Shown here piece by piece: positions 8,797 through 15,714 of a stretch of DNA of 64,000 bases. Origin of the DNA: Pseudaeromonas paramecii (GTDB lineage Bacteria; Pseudomonadota; Gammaproteobacteria; Enterobacterales; Aeromonadaceae); NCBI RefSeq assembly GCF_039540575.1, contig NZ_BAABFC010000029.1:97557-161556 (forward strand), written 5' to 3'. The notes under the pieces were generated by a model. That model worked only from the letters and a program-made list of their open reading frames with translations, was not told the origin of the DNA and searched no databases. Each line of letters starts with the position of its first letter. Within the stretch, counting starts at the first letter, position 1. A program made the position numbers and the translations under genes.

Positions 8797-8916
8797 CTTG
8801 AGACTCCTCGGCGAACAGGCCAACTCGCTGAACCTAATGGAATGGGGGGCATCAGCACCCTCCTGGCGGCCCTGTGACAGTTAAGCATAGGCAAGCTTAC
8901 ACCAGCCTGACCGCCC

Positions 8917-10029
8917 TTACGACAAGGCCTGTGCCGGCGGAATATACGAGGTCCCCACAGAATCGGCTACCCCGCCGTGGGTGATCTGGCCCGCATGGAC
9001 ATTCAGGCCGGCCGCCAGATGGGGATCCTGCCGCAGGGCGTCCAGCCCCTGATCCGCCAATGCCAGTACGAACGGCAAGGTGGCGTGGTTCAAGGCGAAA
9101 GTGGCGGTACGGGGCACGGCGCCCGGCATGTTGGCCACGCAATAATGCAACACCTGATCCACCAGATAGACGGGATCGCCATGGGTGGTGGGCCGCGAGG
9201 TGGCAAAACAGCCACCCTGATCGATGGCCACATCCACCAGCACGGCACCGGGCTGCATCCGCCCCACCAGCTCCCGGCTCACCAGACGGGGGGTGGACGC
9301 GCCAGGCACCAGCACGCTGCCGATCACCAGATCCGCCGTCAGGCAGTGCCGCTCCACCGCCTCGGCGGTGGCAAACTCGGTTTCCAGCTGGTTGCCAAAC
9401 TGGCGCCACAGTCGGCGCAACACCGCCAGATTGCGATCCAGCACCCTTACCCTGGCCCCCATGCCACAGGCGATCATGGCGGCATGAGAGCCCACCACGC
9501 CGCCCCCCAGGATCAGCACCTCGGCCGGCGGCACCCCGGGCACACCACCCAGCAACACGCCGCGGCCCTGTCGGGGTTTCTCCAGATAGCAGGCGCCGGC
9601 CTGCACCGCCATGCGACCGGCCACCTCCGACATGGGTGCCAGCAGGGGCAAGCCGCCCTCGGGCGAGGTCACCGTCTCATAGGCGATGCAGCTGGCGCCA
9701 CTGGCACACAGCGCCTGGGTGAGGACCGGTGCCGCCGCCAGATGCAGGTAGGTAAACAGCAGCTGGCCCGGCCGCAGGTAGCCACACTCCTCAGGCTGGG
9801 GCTCCTTGACCTTGACCACCAGCTGCGCCTCGGCAAACAGGCTGGCCGCCTCCCCCACCAGCCGGGCTCCCACGGCGGCATAGTCCGCATCCGTTACCCC
9901 GATGCCAGCACCGGCACCGCATTGCACCAGCACCTCATGGCCACGGGCCACCAGCTCCCGCACACCGGCCGGCGCCAGGCCGACCCGGTACTCCTGTGCC
10001 TTGATTTCCTTGGGAATACCCACCCGCAT
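8917..10029 (-). CDS. ald: Alanine dehydrogenase
   Basis: 370 residues, normal for the family. It catalyses reversible NAD-dependent oxidative deamination of L-alanine to pyruvate and ammonia. The N-terminal signature MRVGIPKEIKAQEYRVGLAP, the catalytic region VVKVKEPQ, the Rossmann motif ILGGGVVGSHAAMIACGMGA and DVAIDQGGCFATSRPT with HYCVANMPGAVPRTAT are all typical. The protein is complete. No partner gene overlaps it, and slyB lies 120 bp downstream on the same strand. Local regulation cannot be read from the upstream sequence. Confidence 0.97.
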   Translation of the reverse strand: MRVGIPKEIKAQEYRVGLAPAGVRELVARGHEVLVQCGAGAGIGVTDADYAAVGARLVGEAASLFAEAQLVVKVKEPQPEECGYLRPGQLLFTYLHLAAAPVLTQALCASGASCIAYETVTSPEGGLPLLAPMSEVAGRMAVQAGACYLEKPRQGRGVLLGGVPGVPPAEVLILGGGVVGSHAAMIACGMGARVRVLDRNLAVLRRLWRQFGNQLETEFATAEAVERHCLTADLVIGSVLVPGASTPRLVSRELVGRMQPGAVLVDVAIDQGGCFATSRPTTHGDPVYLVDQVLHYCVANMPGAVPRTATFALNHATLPFVLALADQGLDALRQDPHLAAGLNVHAGQITHGGVADSVGTSYIPPAQALS

Positions 10030-10146
10030 ACCGCCCCCTAGGCCCCACAGGCCAACGGCAGACCGCCTTGGATCTAGGTGTAGCCCTTGGCAGACAGGGA
10101 CGCCAAACGGTCGGTGGCGAAACGTGAGAGGGGAAGGAACAAACGA

Positions 10147-10165
10147 CCGGGGCTCCTGGCCCCGG
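10147..10165 (-). terminator. Probable terminator of the yihI-hemN operon
   Basis: CCGGGGC (10147-10153) pairs with GCCCCGG (10159-10165) just beyond the hemN stop codon. The tract after it on the minus strand (TCGTTTGTTCC) is only moderately T-rich, so termination may be partial. Confidence 0.6.
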
Positions 10166-10168
10166 CAC

Positions 10169-11536
10169 TCAGATCACCCGGGAGAACTGCTGTTGGCGGG
10201 CCCGCTGGCGCAGGTAGACATCAAAGCACATGCAGATGTTGCGGATCAGCAGGCGACCGGTGGCGCTCACCTGGATGCCGTCGCTATCGAGGGTCACCAG
10301 ACCATCGGCCACGAAGGGTTGCAGCAGCGCCAGATCCTCGGCGAAGTAGTCGGCAAAGCGCAGGCCATGGCGCTCTTCTATCTCGGCAAACGCCAGGCGG
10401 AAGTTGCAGATCAGCGCCTTGATGACATCCCGGCGAATGAGATCGTCCCGGTTCAGGGCGCAGCCCTTCCACTGGGCATGGCCCAGGCTGTCCACCTGCT
10501 GGTAGTAGGTCTTCAGATCCTTCTGATTCTGGGAGTAGGCATCCCCCAGCATGCTGATGGAAGAGACCCCCAGCCCCAGCAGATCGCACTCGCCCTGGGT
10601 GGTGTAGCCCTGGAAGTTGCGGTGCAGCTCACCGCGGCGCTGGGCCTGGGCCAGCTCATCCTCCGGCAGGGCGAAGTGATCCATGCCGATGTACTGGTAG
10701 CCCGCCTCGGTGAGGAAGGCGATGGTCTGCTGCAGCATGGTCAGCTTCTGGGCCGCGGTCGGCAGCGTCTCATCCTTGATCTTGTGCTGACCGGGGAAAC
10801 GCGCCGGCAGGTGGGCATAGTTAAACACCGACAGGCGTCCCGGGCGCATGGCCACCACCTGCTCCAGGGTGTGCAGGAAGCTCTCCGGGGTCTGCAGCGG
10901 CAGTCCGTAGATGAGATCCAGGTTGGTGGAGGCAAAGCCCAGAGCATCGGCCCGCTGCAGCATGGCGCGGATGAAGTCGTTGTCCTGTACCCGATTCACC
11001 GCCGCCTGCACCTTGGCATCGAAGTCCTGCACCCCTATGCTCAGGCGGTTGAACCCCACCTCCTTGAGCAGATCCAGGGTATCCAGGGCGATCTCCCGCG
11101 GATCCACCTCTATGCTGATCTCCGCCGTGTCGGCGAACTGGAAGTGCTGGCGCAGCAGCCCCATCAGCTGGCGGATCTCGTCGTGATTCAGGTAGGTGGG
11201 CGTGCCGCCGCCCCAGTGCAGCTGGGTGACGGTGCGGCCGGCAAAGCGCGGCGCCAGCTGGGCGACCTCCTTGGCCAGGTAGTCCAGGTACTCGGCGGCC
11301 TTCTGGGTCTGGCGGGTGATGATCTTGTTGCAGGCGCAGTAGTAGCACAGCATGTGGCAGAAGGGGATGTGCACATACAGGGACAGAGGCCGCGCCGGAT
11401 ACTGCGCCGCCGCCTGCAGGAACTGCGGGTAACCGAAGCCCTCGTCAAACTCCAGGGCTGTGGGATAGGAGGTGTAGCGAGGGCCGCTGTAGTTGTACTT
11501 CTGGATGAGTGCCTCATCCCACTGGACTGGATGCAA
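10169..11536 (-). CDS. hemN: Oxygen-independent coproporphyrinogen III dehydrogenase
   Basis: 455 residues (E. coli 457). This radical-SAM enzyme decarboxylates two propionates of coproporphyrinogen III to give protoporphyrinogen IX during anaerobic haem synthesis. The iron-sulfur motif is visible as FCHMLCYYC (Cys 60, 64, 67) in the family form CxxxCxxC. HWGGGTPTYL follows, and the N-terminal arm (YNYSGPRYTSYPTALEF) is typical of HemN rather than of HemW. It lies 38 bp downstream of yihI on the same strand, the pairing seen in E. coli, and probably shares its transcript. Confidence 0.97.
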   Translation of the reverse strand: MHPVQWDEALIQKYNYSGPRYTSYPTALEFDEGFGYPQFLQAAAQYPARPLSLYVHIPFCHMLCYYCACNKIITRQTQKAAEYLDYLAKEVAQLAPRFAGRTVTQLHWGGGTPTYLNHDEIRQLMGLLRQHFQFADTAEISIEVDPREIALDTLDLLKEVGFNRLSIGVQDFDAKVQAAVNRVQDNDFIRAMLQRADALGFASTNLDLIYGLPLQTPESFLHTLEQVVAMRPGRLSVFNYAHLPARFPGQHKIKDETLPTAAQKLTMLQQTIAFLTEAGYQYIGMDHFALPEDELAQAQRRGELHRNFQGYTTQGECDLLGLGVSSISMLGDAYSQNQKDLKTYYQQVDSLGHAQWKGCALNRDDLIRRDVIKALICNFRLAFAEIEERHGLRFADYFAEDLALLQPFVADGLVTLDSDGIQVSATGRLLIRNICMCFDVYLRQRARQQQFSRVI

Positions 11537-11574
11537 GATGCTACCTCTCAGATCGGCGCGGCCTGCCGGCCGCC

Positions 11575-12141
11575 TTATTGCTTGCCCTGGCGGGGTTCGT
11601 CACCCAGGGCATTGGGATCGAAATTGTCATCCATGAAACGCTGCCACAGCTCCTCGCTATGGGCTGACTCATCGGCCGGCGCTTCGTCGTCTTCATCCTC
11701 GTCGTCCAGCCCCAGTTCGGCCATCAGGGCCTGGTGGCGGGCCAGCTGGGCATCCACCCAGTCCTGCTCCTCGCTGGTGATGGGCTGACCTTCGTCCAGC
11801 CGATCCAGCAGACGACTCAAGCGCTCATCGTTCTCGATGGCCAGCAGCTCCTTTTCCAGAGCCGCCGGATCCGGCTTGGCCTGAGTGACCGGCTTGGCCT
11901 TCGGTTTGGGTTTAGCGGGGGCGCTGGGGGCCAGGCTCACCGGCTTGCGGGAACCCACCCGGGGATCTGCCGGCTGGCCACCGCGTTTGGCCTTGTCATC
12001 CTGGGTCGCCTCACCGTGCCGGCTGCCGGCCTTGAGCCCCTTGCGCTTGGCGGCGCGCTTACGCTCGCGGGCCACCCGGGCCTGCTCTTCAGACTCACGC
12101 TTGGGCGCCTTGCGGGCGGCGGGTTTGGGGCTGGTTTTCAT
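11575..12141 (-). CDS. yihI: Der GTPase-activating protein YihI
   Basis: 188 residues from the ATG at 12141 (start MKTSPKP), with GGAGAG upstream. The E. coli protein has 169. The N-terminal half is extremely basic and low in complexity (Lys/Arg/Ala/Pro). A helical segment follows (LEKELLAIENDERLSRLLDR), then an acidic tail (LGLDDEDEDDEAPAD). In E. coli YihI stimulates the GTPase Der and so restrains 50S ribosome assembly. The basic-then-acidic plan and the hemN neighbour support the assignment, since sequence conservation in this family is concentrated in the central helices. Confidence 0.88.
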   Translation of the reverse strand: MKTSPKPAARKAPKRESEEQARVARERKRAAKRKGLKAGSRHGEATQDDKAKRGGQPADPRVGSRKPVSLAPSAPAKPKPKAKPVTQAKPDPAALEKELLAIENDERLSRLLDRLDEGQPITSEEQDWVDAQLARHQALMAELGLDDEDEDDEAPADESAHSEELWQRFMDDNFDPNALGDEPRQGKQ

Positions 12142-12335
12142 GACGCTCTCCGACTGAATCAAGTGAACCGGGCCAAGGCCGGCGGGCCGACATTGTGCCA
12201 CGAAAGGCCGAGCCACCCAAGGCATGTCCAAACTGCGGCAGGACGGCGGCCACGCTTTTGCATCCCGGCGCTTGTCAGGGCCCGGGCAAAGGGCGTTAGA
12301 ATCCGGCCTTCATCCTTATCAAGCATAGGCTCGCC

Positions 12336-12572
12336 ATGGCTCAGCGCATTCCCATTCCCCTGTACGCCCACATCCTCAACCTCATCGGCTCCCTGCTGCT
12401 GGCCTGGGGCATACTGGAACACTTCGACCTGTTTCACCTGCTGCCGGCCAACTGGTATATCAGCCTCGGCGGACTGGGGGTGGACACCCTGATCATCCTG
12501 CTGGGGCTGGTGTGCATCATCCCCCACCAGATGATAGTGGTGACGGCCGCCCTCAACCGGCGGCGCCGCTAA
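12336..12572 (+). CDS. Small two-helix membrane protein, function unknown
   Basis: 78 residues. Two hydrophobic stretches are visible: about 9-26 (HILNLIGSLLLAWGILEH) and about 44-70 (GLGVDTLIILLGLVCIIPHQ). The protein ends in a basic tail, NRRRR. The N-terminus is short, and an AGGCTCGCC sequence lies before the ATG, a weak ribosome site. Composition matches the surrounding genes, so it looks native. I do not recognise the family. It sits between the divergent yihI and the DUF3334 gene. Confidence 0.65.
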   Translation: MAQRIPIPLYAHILNLIGSLLLAWGILEHFDLFHLLPANWYISLGGLGVDTLIILLGLVCIIPHQMIVVTAALNRRRR

Positions 12573-12668
12573 GCTGGACGCCATTCCTGGCCCGGACTAT
12601 TGTGGCTAGAATTTGATAACGACACAGGCCCCCAGGTGCCCTGGCACCTGCTCCTCAAGGGATACATC

Positions 12669-13343
12669 ATGAAAAAGAACGAGGCCGTTACCACAGAAGA
12701 CATTCTGATCAAGCTGTGTAACTCCGTCACCGACGTGCTGGGTGCCGCCAGCGGACTGGATATCAACTACTCCCCCATGGTGCAGCGCATCCACAAGACC
12801 TCGCTGAAACCCGATCTCGGCTGCTTCGTGCTGTTCGACGGCGCCTTCTCCGGCCTGGTGGTGATCAACTTCACCGCCGCGGCTGCCATGGAGGTCTATC
12901 AGAGCTACCTGATGAGCATGGGCATTCCGCAGGAGGAGCTGGCCACCCAGCACACCTCCGACGAGGTGGGCAACGTGATGGGCGAGCTGATGAACCAGAT
13001 ACTGGGCGACTTCACCGGCAAGGTGAGCCAGCAGCTGCAGACCTCCATCAGCCAGAGCCAGCCCAAGATGCTGACCCTCAACAAGCAGGTGCTGATCTCG
13101 GTGGACACCAACCTGGACCGCCCCCAGGCCCGCCGCGTCTCCTTCTATACCACCCGCAACAACATCTTCTATCTGGAACTGGCCATGGACAAGACGGAGT
13201 TCATCCAGTTGCATGACTTCCAACCCGAAGTGGTGGACCCCGATGCCATCCTGGCCGGCAACAGCCAGCCCGCCGCCCAGTCGGAAAGCAAGTCCGGCGA
13301 CAGCTCGGAGCAGGATGACCTGCTCGCCTCCCTGGGGTTATGA
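12669..13343 (+). CDS. DUF3334 family protein (CheX/CheC-like fold suspected)
   Basis: 224 residues from the ATG at 12669 (start MKKNEAVTTEDILIKLC), with CAAGGG upstream. An in-frame reading starting earlier is not needed. The protein resembles the DUF3334 family of Vibrio, Shewanella and Aeromonas. The central segment (SDEVGNVMGELMNQILGDF) has the E-x2-N helix pattern of CheC/CheX phosphatases. That suggests a related fold, but no function is established. The last 30 residues are a polar, disordered-looking tail ending DDLLASLGL. It is closed by a clear terminator. Confidence 0.75.
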   Translation: MKKNEAVTTEDILIKLCNSVTDVLGAASGLDINYSPMVQRIHKTSLKPDLGCFVLFDGAFSGLVVINFTAAAAMEVYQSYLMSMGIPQEELATQHTSDEVGNVMGELMNQILGDFTGKVSQQLQTSISQSQPKMLTLNKQVLISVDTNLDRPQARRVSFYTTRNNIFYLELAMDKTEFIQLHDFQPEVVDPDAILAGNSQPAAQSESKSGDSSEQDDLLASLGL

Positions 13344-13347
13344 TGCC

Positions 13348-13374
13348 AAGGCCGCCGATAGGCGGCCTTTGTTT
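13348..13374 (+). terminator. Terminator after the DUF3334 gene
   Basis: AAGGCCGCC (13348-13356) pairs with GGCGGCCTT (13361-13369) around GATA, followed by TGTTTT. It separates the DUF3334 gene from the LysE gene. Confidence 0.82.
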
Positions 13375-13389
13375 TGCCAAGGAGGCGTC

Positions 13390-14013
13390 ATGCTCGACCC
13401 CCATACCCTGCTGCTGTTTCTCACCAGCGCCCTGTTGCTCTGTCTGGCGCCGGGTCCGGACAACCTGTTCGTGCTGGGGCAGGCCATGCTGCGCGGCCCC
13501 AAGGCCGGCTACCTGGTGACCCTGGGCCTGGCCACCGGACTCATAGTCCACACCTCCGCCGTGGCCCTGGGGGTGGCCGCCCTGTTTCAGGCCTCCGCCC
13601 TGGCCTTCACCCTGTTGAAAGTCGGCGGCGCCGCCTACCTGCTCTACCTGGCGTGGGGCGCCTGGCGGGCCGGCGCTCAGGGGCTGAGCCGCGAGCAGGT
13701 CCAGCTGTCGTCCCAGGCCCTCTACCGGCGCGGCATCCTGATGAACCTGACCAATCCCAAGGTCTCCATCTTCTTCCTGGCCTTCCTGCCGCAGTTCACC
13801 CAGCCGGAGCAAGGCCCCTTGGCACCGCAGCTGTTGCTGCTGGGCGGGCTCTTCATCCTCTGCGCCCTGCTGGTGTTCGGCTTCATCAGCCTGCTGGCCG
13901 GCCGGCTGGGCAACTGGTTTGCCCGCCAGCCCAAGGCCGAGAGCTGGATGAACCGCGTCGCCGGCACCCTGTTTGCCGGCCTGGCCCTGCGCCTGCTGGT
14001 GACAGAGCGCTAA
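13390..14013 (+). CDS. LysE/RhtB-family amino-acid exporter
   Basis: 207 residues from the ATG at 13390, with GGAGGC directly upstream. The family signature CLAPGPDNLFVLGQAMLRGP lies near the N-terminus. The middle motif (GILMNLTNPKVSIFFLAFLP) and about six membrane segments are as in RhtB, LeuE and EamB. Members export amino acids or their analogues across the inner membrane using the proton gradient. The substrate of this one cannot be told from sequence. The stop overlaps the convergent DNAJ-related gene by four bases. Confidence 0.92.
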   Translation: MLDPHTLLLFLTSALLLCLAPGPDNLFVLGQAMLRGPKAGYLVTLGLATGLIVHTSAVALGVAALFQASALAFTLLKVGGAAYLLYLAWGAWRAGAQGLSREQVQLSSQALYRRGILMNLTNPKVSIFFLAFLPQFTQPEQGPLAPQLLLLGGLFILCALLVFGFISLLAGRLGNWFARQPKAESWMNRVAGTLFAGLALRLLVTER

Positions 14014-14624
14014 TCCCGCAGGGTCCGCCAGGCCAGCTCGATGGCCTGAAAGCGCCCCACCTCACCCCCGCGATCGGGATGATGCGCCAGGGCCAGGGCC
14101 TTCCAGCGCCGACGGATGTCGGCCTGGGAGGCGCTCTGGGGCAGCTCCAGCACCGCCAACGCCGCCAGACGGGCCGCCGGCTCAACCTGGTAGCAGAAGG
14201 CCTGCCAAAACCCCGCCAGCAGAGCCGTCACCTCGGCCTCGTCGGTCTGCCAGAGATTTTGCCAATCCAGGTAGTAGTCCCGCAGAGGATCCGAGGCCTG
14301 CAGGCTCCCCCTCGACACCTGCCCCACATCGATATGCAGATCCAGCGGGCTGACCGCCAGCCAGTCGCCCTGCCGGGACAAGAGCCCCTGCAGCTGGTAC
14401 AGGCCGTTCATCAGCAGGAAGTTGGTGCGAAACAGCCCCAGATCATCACCGGCCTGGCCCCGCGGCAGCAGGCCGTCGGCCTGTAGCTGGGTCATCAGCT
14501 CATGCAGCTTGCAGGGCCCCTCGGCCGCTTGCAGCCGGGCCAGCAAGGGCAGCAATAAGGGGTTATCGTCGGCAGACGCCGGGGAAGACAGGGACACGGG
14601 ACGATCCACAGGTGAGTGAGTCAT
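14010..14624 (-). CDS. DNAJ-related protein with C-terminal J-domain
   Basis: 204 residues from the ATG at 14624 (start MTHSPVDRP). The first 140 residues resemble the DNAJ_related domain of gammaproteobacteria. It begins with a winged-helix-like stretch (LHELMTQLQADGLLPRG). A short J-domain ends the protein, with LALAHHPDRGGEVGRFQAI carrying the HPD motif that stimulates DnaK ATPase. The J-domain is at the C-terminal end, unlike in DnaJ, and zinc-finger and substrate domains are absent. It is therefore probably a specialised DnaK co-chaperone. The gene diverges from engB, as in related genomes. Confidence 0.85.
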   Translation of the reverse strand: MTHSPVDRPVSLSSPASADDNPLLLPLLARLQAAEGPCKLHELMTQLQADGLLPRGQAGDDLGLFRTNFLLMNGLYQLQGLLSRQGDWLAVSPLDLHIDVGQVSRGSLQASDPLRDYYLDWQNLWQTDEAEVTALLAGFWQAFCYQVEPAARLAALAVLELPQSASQADIRRRWKALALAHHPDRGGEVGRFQAIELAWRTLRD

Positions 14625-14705
14625 GCTATTATGTTCGGCTGCCGGGCTTGACGGCGTCAACCCGACAGGCCCGACCCACTTTTGACTCACCACGGGGAAC
14701 TCACC

Positions 14706-15356
14706 TTGGAAAACCAGACCCTGAACTTTCATAAGGTCCACTTTGTGACCAGTGCCCCGGATATCCGGCACCTGCCGGATGACGACGGTGTGGAAGTGGC
14801 CTTCGCAGGGCGCTCCAATGCGGGCAAATCCTCCGCCCTCAACGCCCTCACCGGCCAGCGTCAGCTGGCGCGCACCAGTAAGACCCCGGGCCGTACCCAG
14901 TTGATCAACCTGTTTGAGCTGGAACCCGGCAAGCGGCTGGTGGACTTGCCCGGCTACGGCTATGCCCAGGTGCCCGAGGAGATGAAGCGCAAGTGGCAGG
15001 CCTCCTTGTCCGAATACCTGCAGAAGCGTGAATCCCTCAAGGGGCTGGTGCTACTGATGGACATCCGCCACCCGCTCAAGGACACGGACACCCAGCTGCT
15101 GGAGTGGGCCACCGCCAACGGCATCAAGGTGCTGGCGCTGCTGACCAAGTGTGACAAGTTCAACCCGGGCCCGCGCAAGACCATAGTCCAGCAGGTCCGC
15201 CGTCAGGTGGCCGAGTTTGGCGGCGACGTCCAGGTGGAAGCCTTCTCTTCCTTGAAAGGCATAGGTGTGGAGCTGGTGAGCCAGGTGCTGAGCCGCTGGT
15301 ATCTGGAGCACGAAGACGCCGCGGCGCAAGACGACGAGCTCGTCGATCCCGTCTGA
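14706..15356 (+). CDS. engB: Ribosome biogenesis GTP-binding protein EngB/YihA
   Basis: 216 residues from a TTG at 14706, chosen because GGGGAA lies seven bases upstream and the length matches E. coli EngB (210). The protein is a small essential GTPase needed for 50S assembly. G1 (GRSNAGKSS), the switch region (TSKTPGRTQ), G3 (DLPGYGYA), G4 (TKCD) and G5 (SSLKG) are all visible. It lies convergent to Spot 42 RNA and polA, the order seen in E. coli. The same GC-rich hairpin that ends Spot 42 lies 40 bp past its stop. Confidence 0.96.
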   Translation: MENQTLNFHKVHFVTSAPDIRHLPDDDGVEVAFAGRSNAGKSSALNALTGQRQLARTSKTPGRTQLINLFELEPGKRLVDLPGYGYAQVPEEMKRKWQASLSEYLQKRESLKGLVLLMDIRHPLKDTDTQLLEWATANGIKVLALLTKCDKFNPGPRKTIVQQVRRQVAEFGGDVQVEAFSSLKGIGVELVSQVLSRWYLEHEDAAAQDDELVDPV

Positions 15357-15391
15357 TCCCGCCTGATCCCGCTTGCCGGGCACTCGCCCAT

Positions 15392-15495
15392 AAAAAAACC
15401 CCGGTGCAAACGCACCGGGGCAGCTAGTTTAAGCTCTCACACTAGGTGAAAAATTAAAGGTCTGATTGATAGAACATCTTACCTCTATACCCTAC
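15392..15495 (-). ncRNA. spf: Spot 42 small RNA
   Basis: The minus strand from 15495 begins GTAGGGTATAGAGGTAAGAT, continues with GTTCTATC and CAGACCTTT, and ends in CCCCGGTGC-GTTT-GCACCGGGG followed by seven T residues. The first 30 bases differ from E. coli Spot 42 at one position, and the CAGACCTTT block is also kept. The middle and terminator stem diverge while keeping the fold. Spot 42 is an Hfq-binding RNA repressed by cAMP-CRP that silences catabolic mRNAs when glucose is present. The position, downstream of polA and convergent with engB, is identical to E. coli. A promoter of its own is expected between 15496 and 15540 (TTAGAT at -10). Confidence 0.95.
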
Positions 15496-15609
15496 GCGCC
15501 CAATCTAACTAAGCTCGGCCGAGCTGAAAAGATCGTGAAAACGGTTTATTTCTCTTTATTTTTCCATAACTTGATTGAGACCATTTTCATGGCCAACCAA
15601 ATCGCGGGC

Positions 15610-15637
15610 AAAAAAAGACCCCATACAAGACGGGGTC
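15610..15637 (-). terminator. Terminator of polA
   Basis: GACCCC (15617-15622) pairs with GGGGTC (15632-15637). Read on the minus strand, seven T residues follow (15616-15610). It lies 80 bp beyond the polA stop and upstream of the Spot 42 promoter, so Spot 42 is transcribed separately. The 15357-15714 gap therefore holds Spot 42, this terminator and no protein gene. Confidence 0.85.
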
Positions 15638-15714
15638 AACAAAATGGTCCAATTTCCATGTAACTAATTAGTCAGTGGTTTCGAGAATAAGTTCCCTGAC
15701 CATCATAAATTTTG

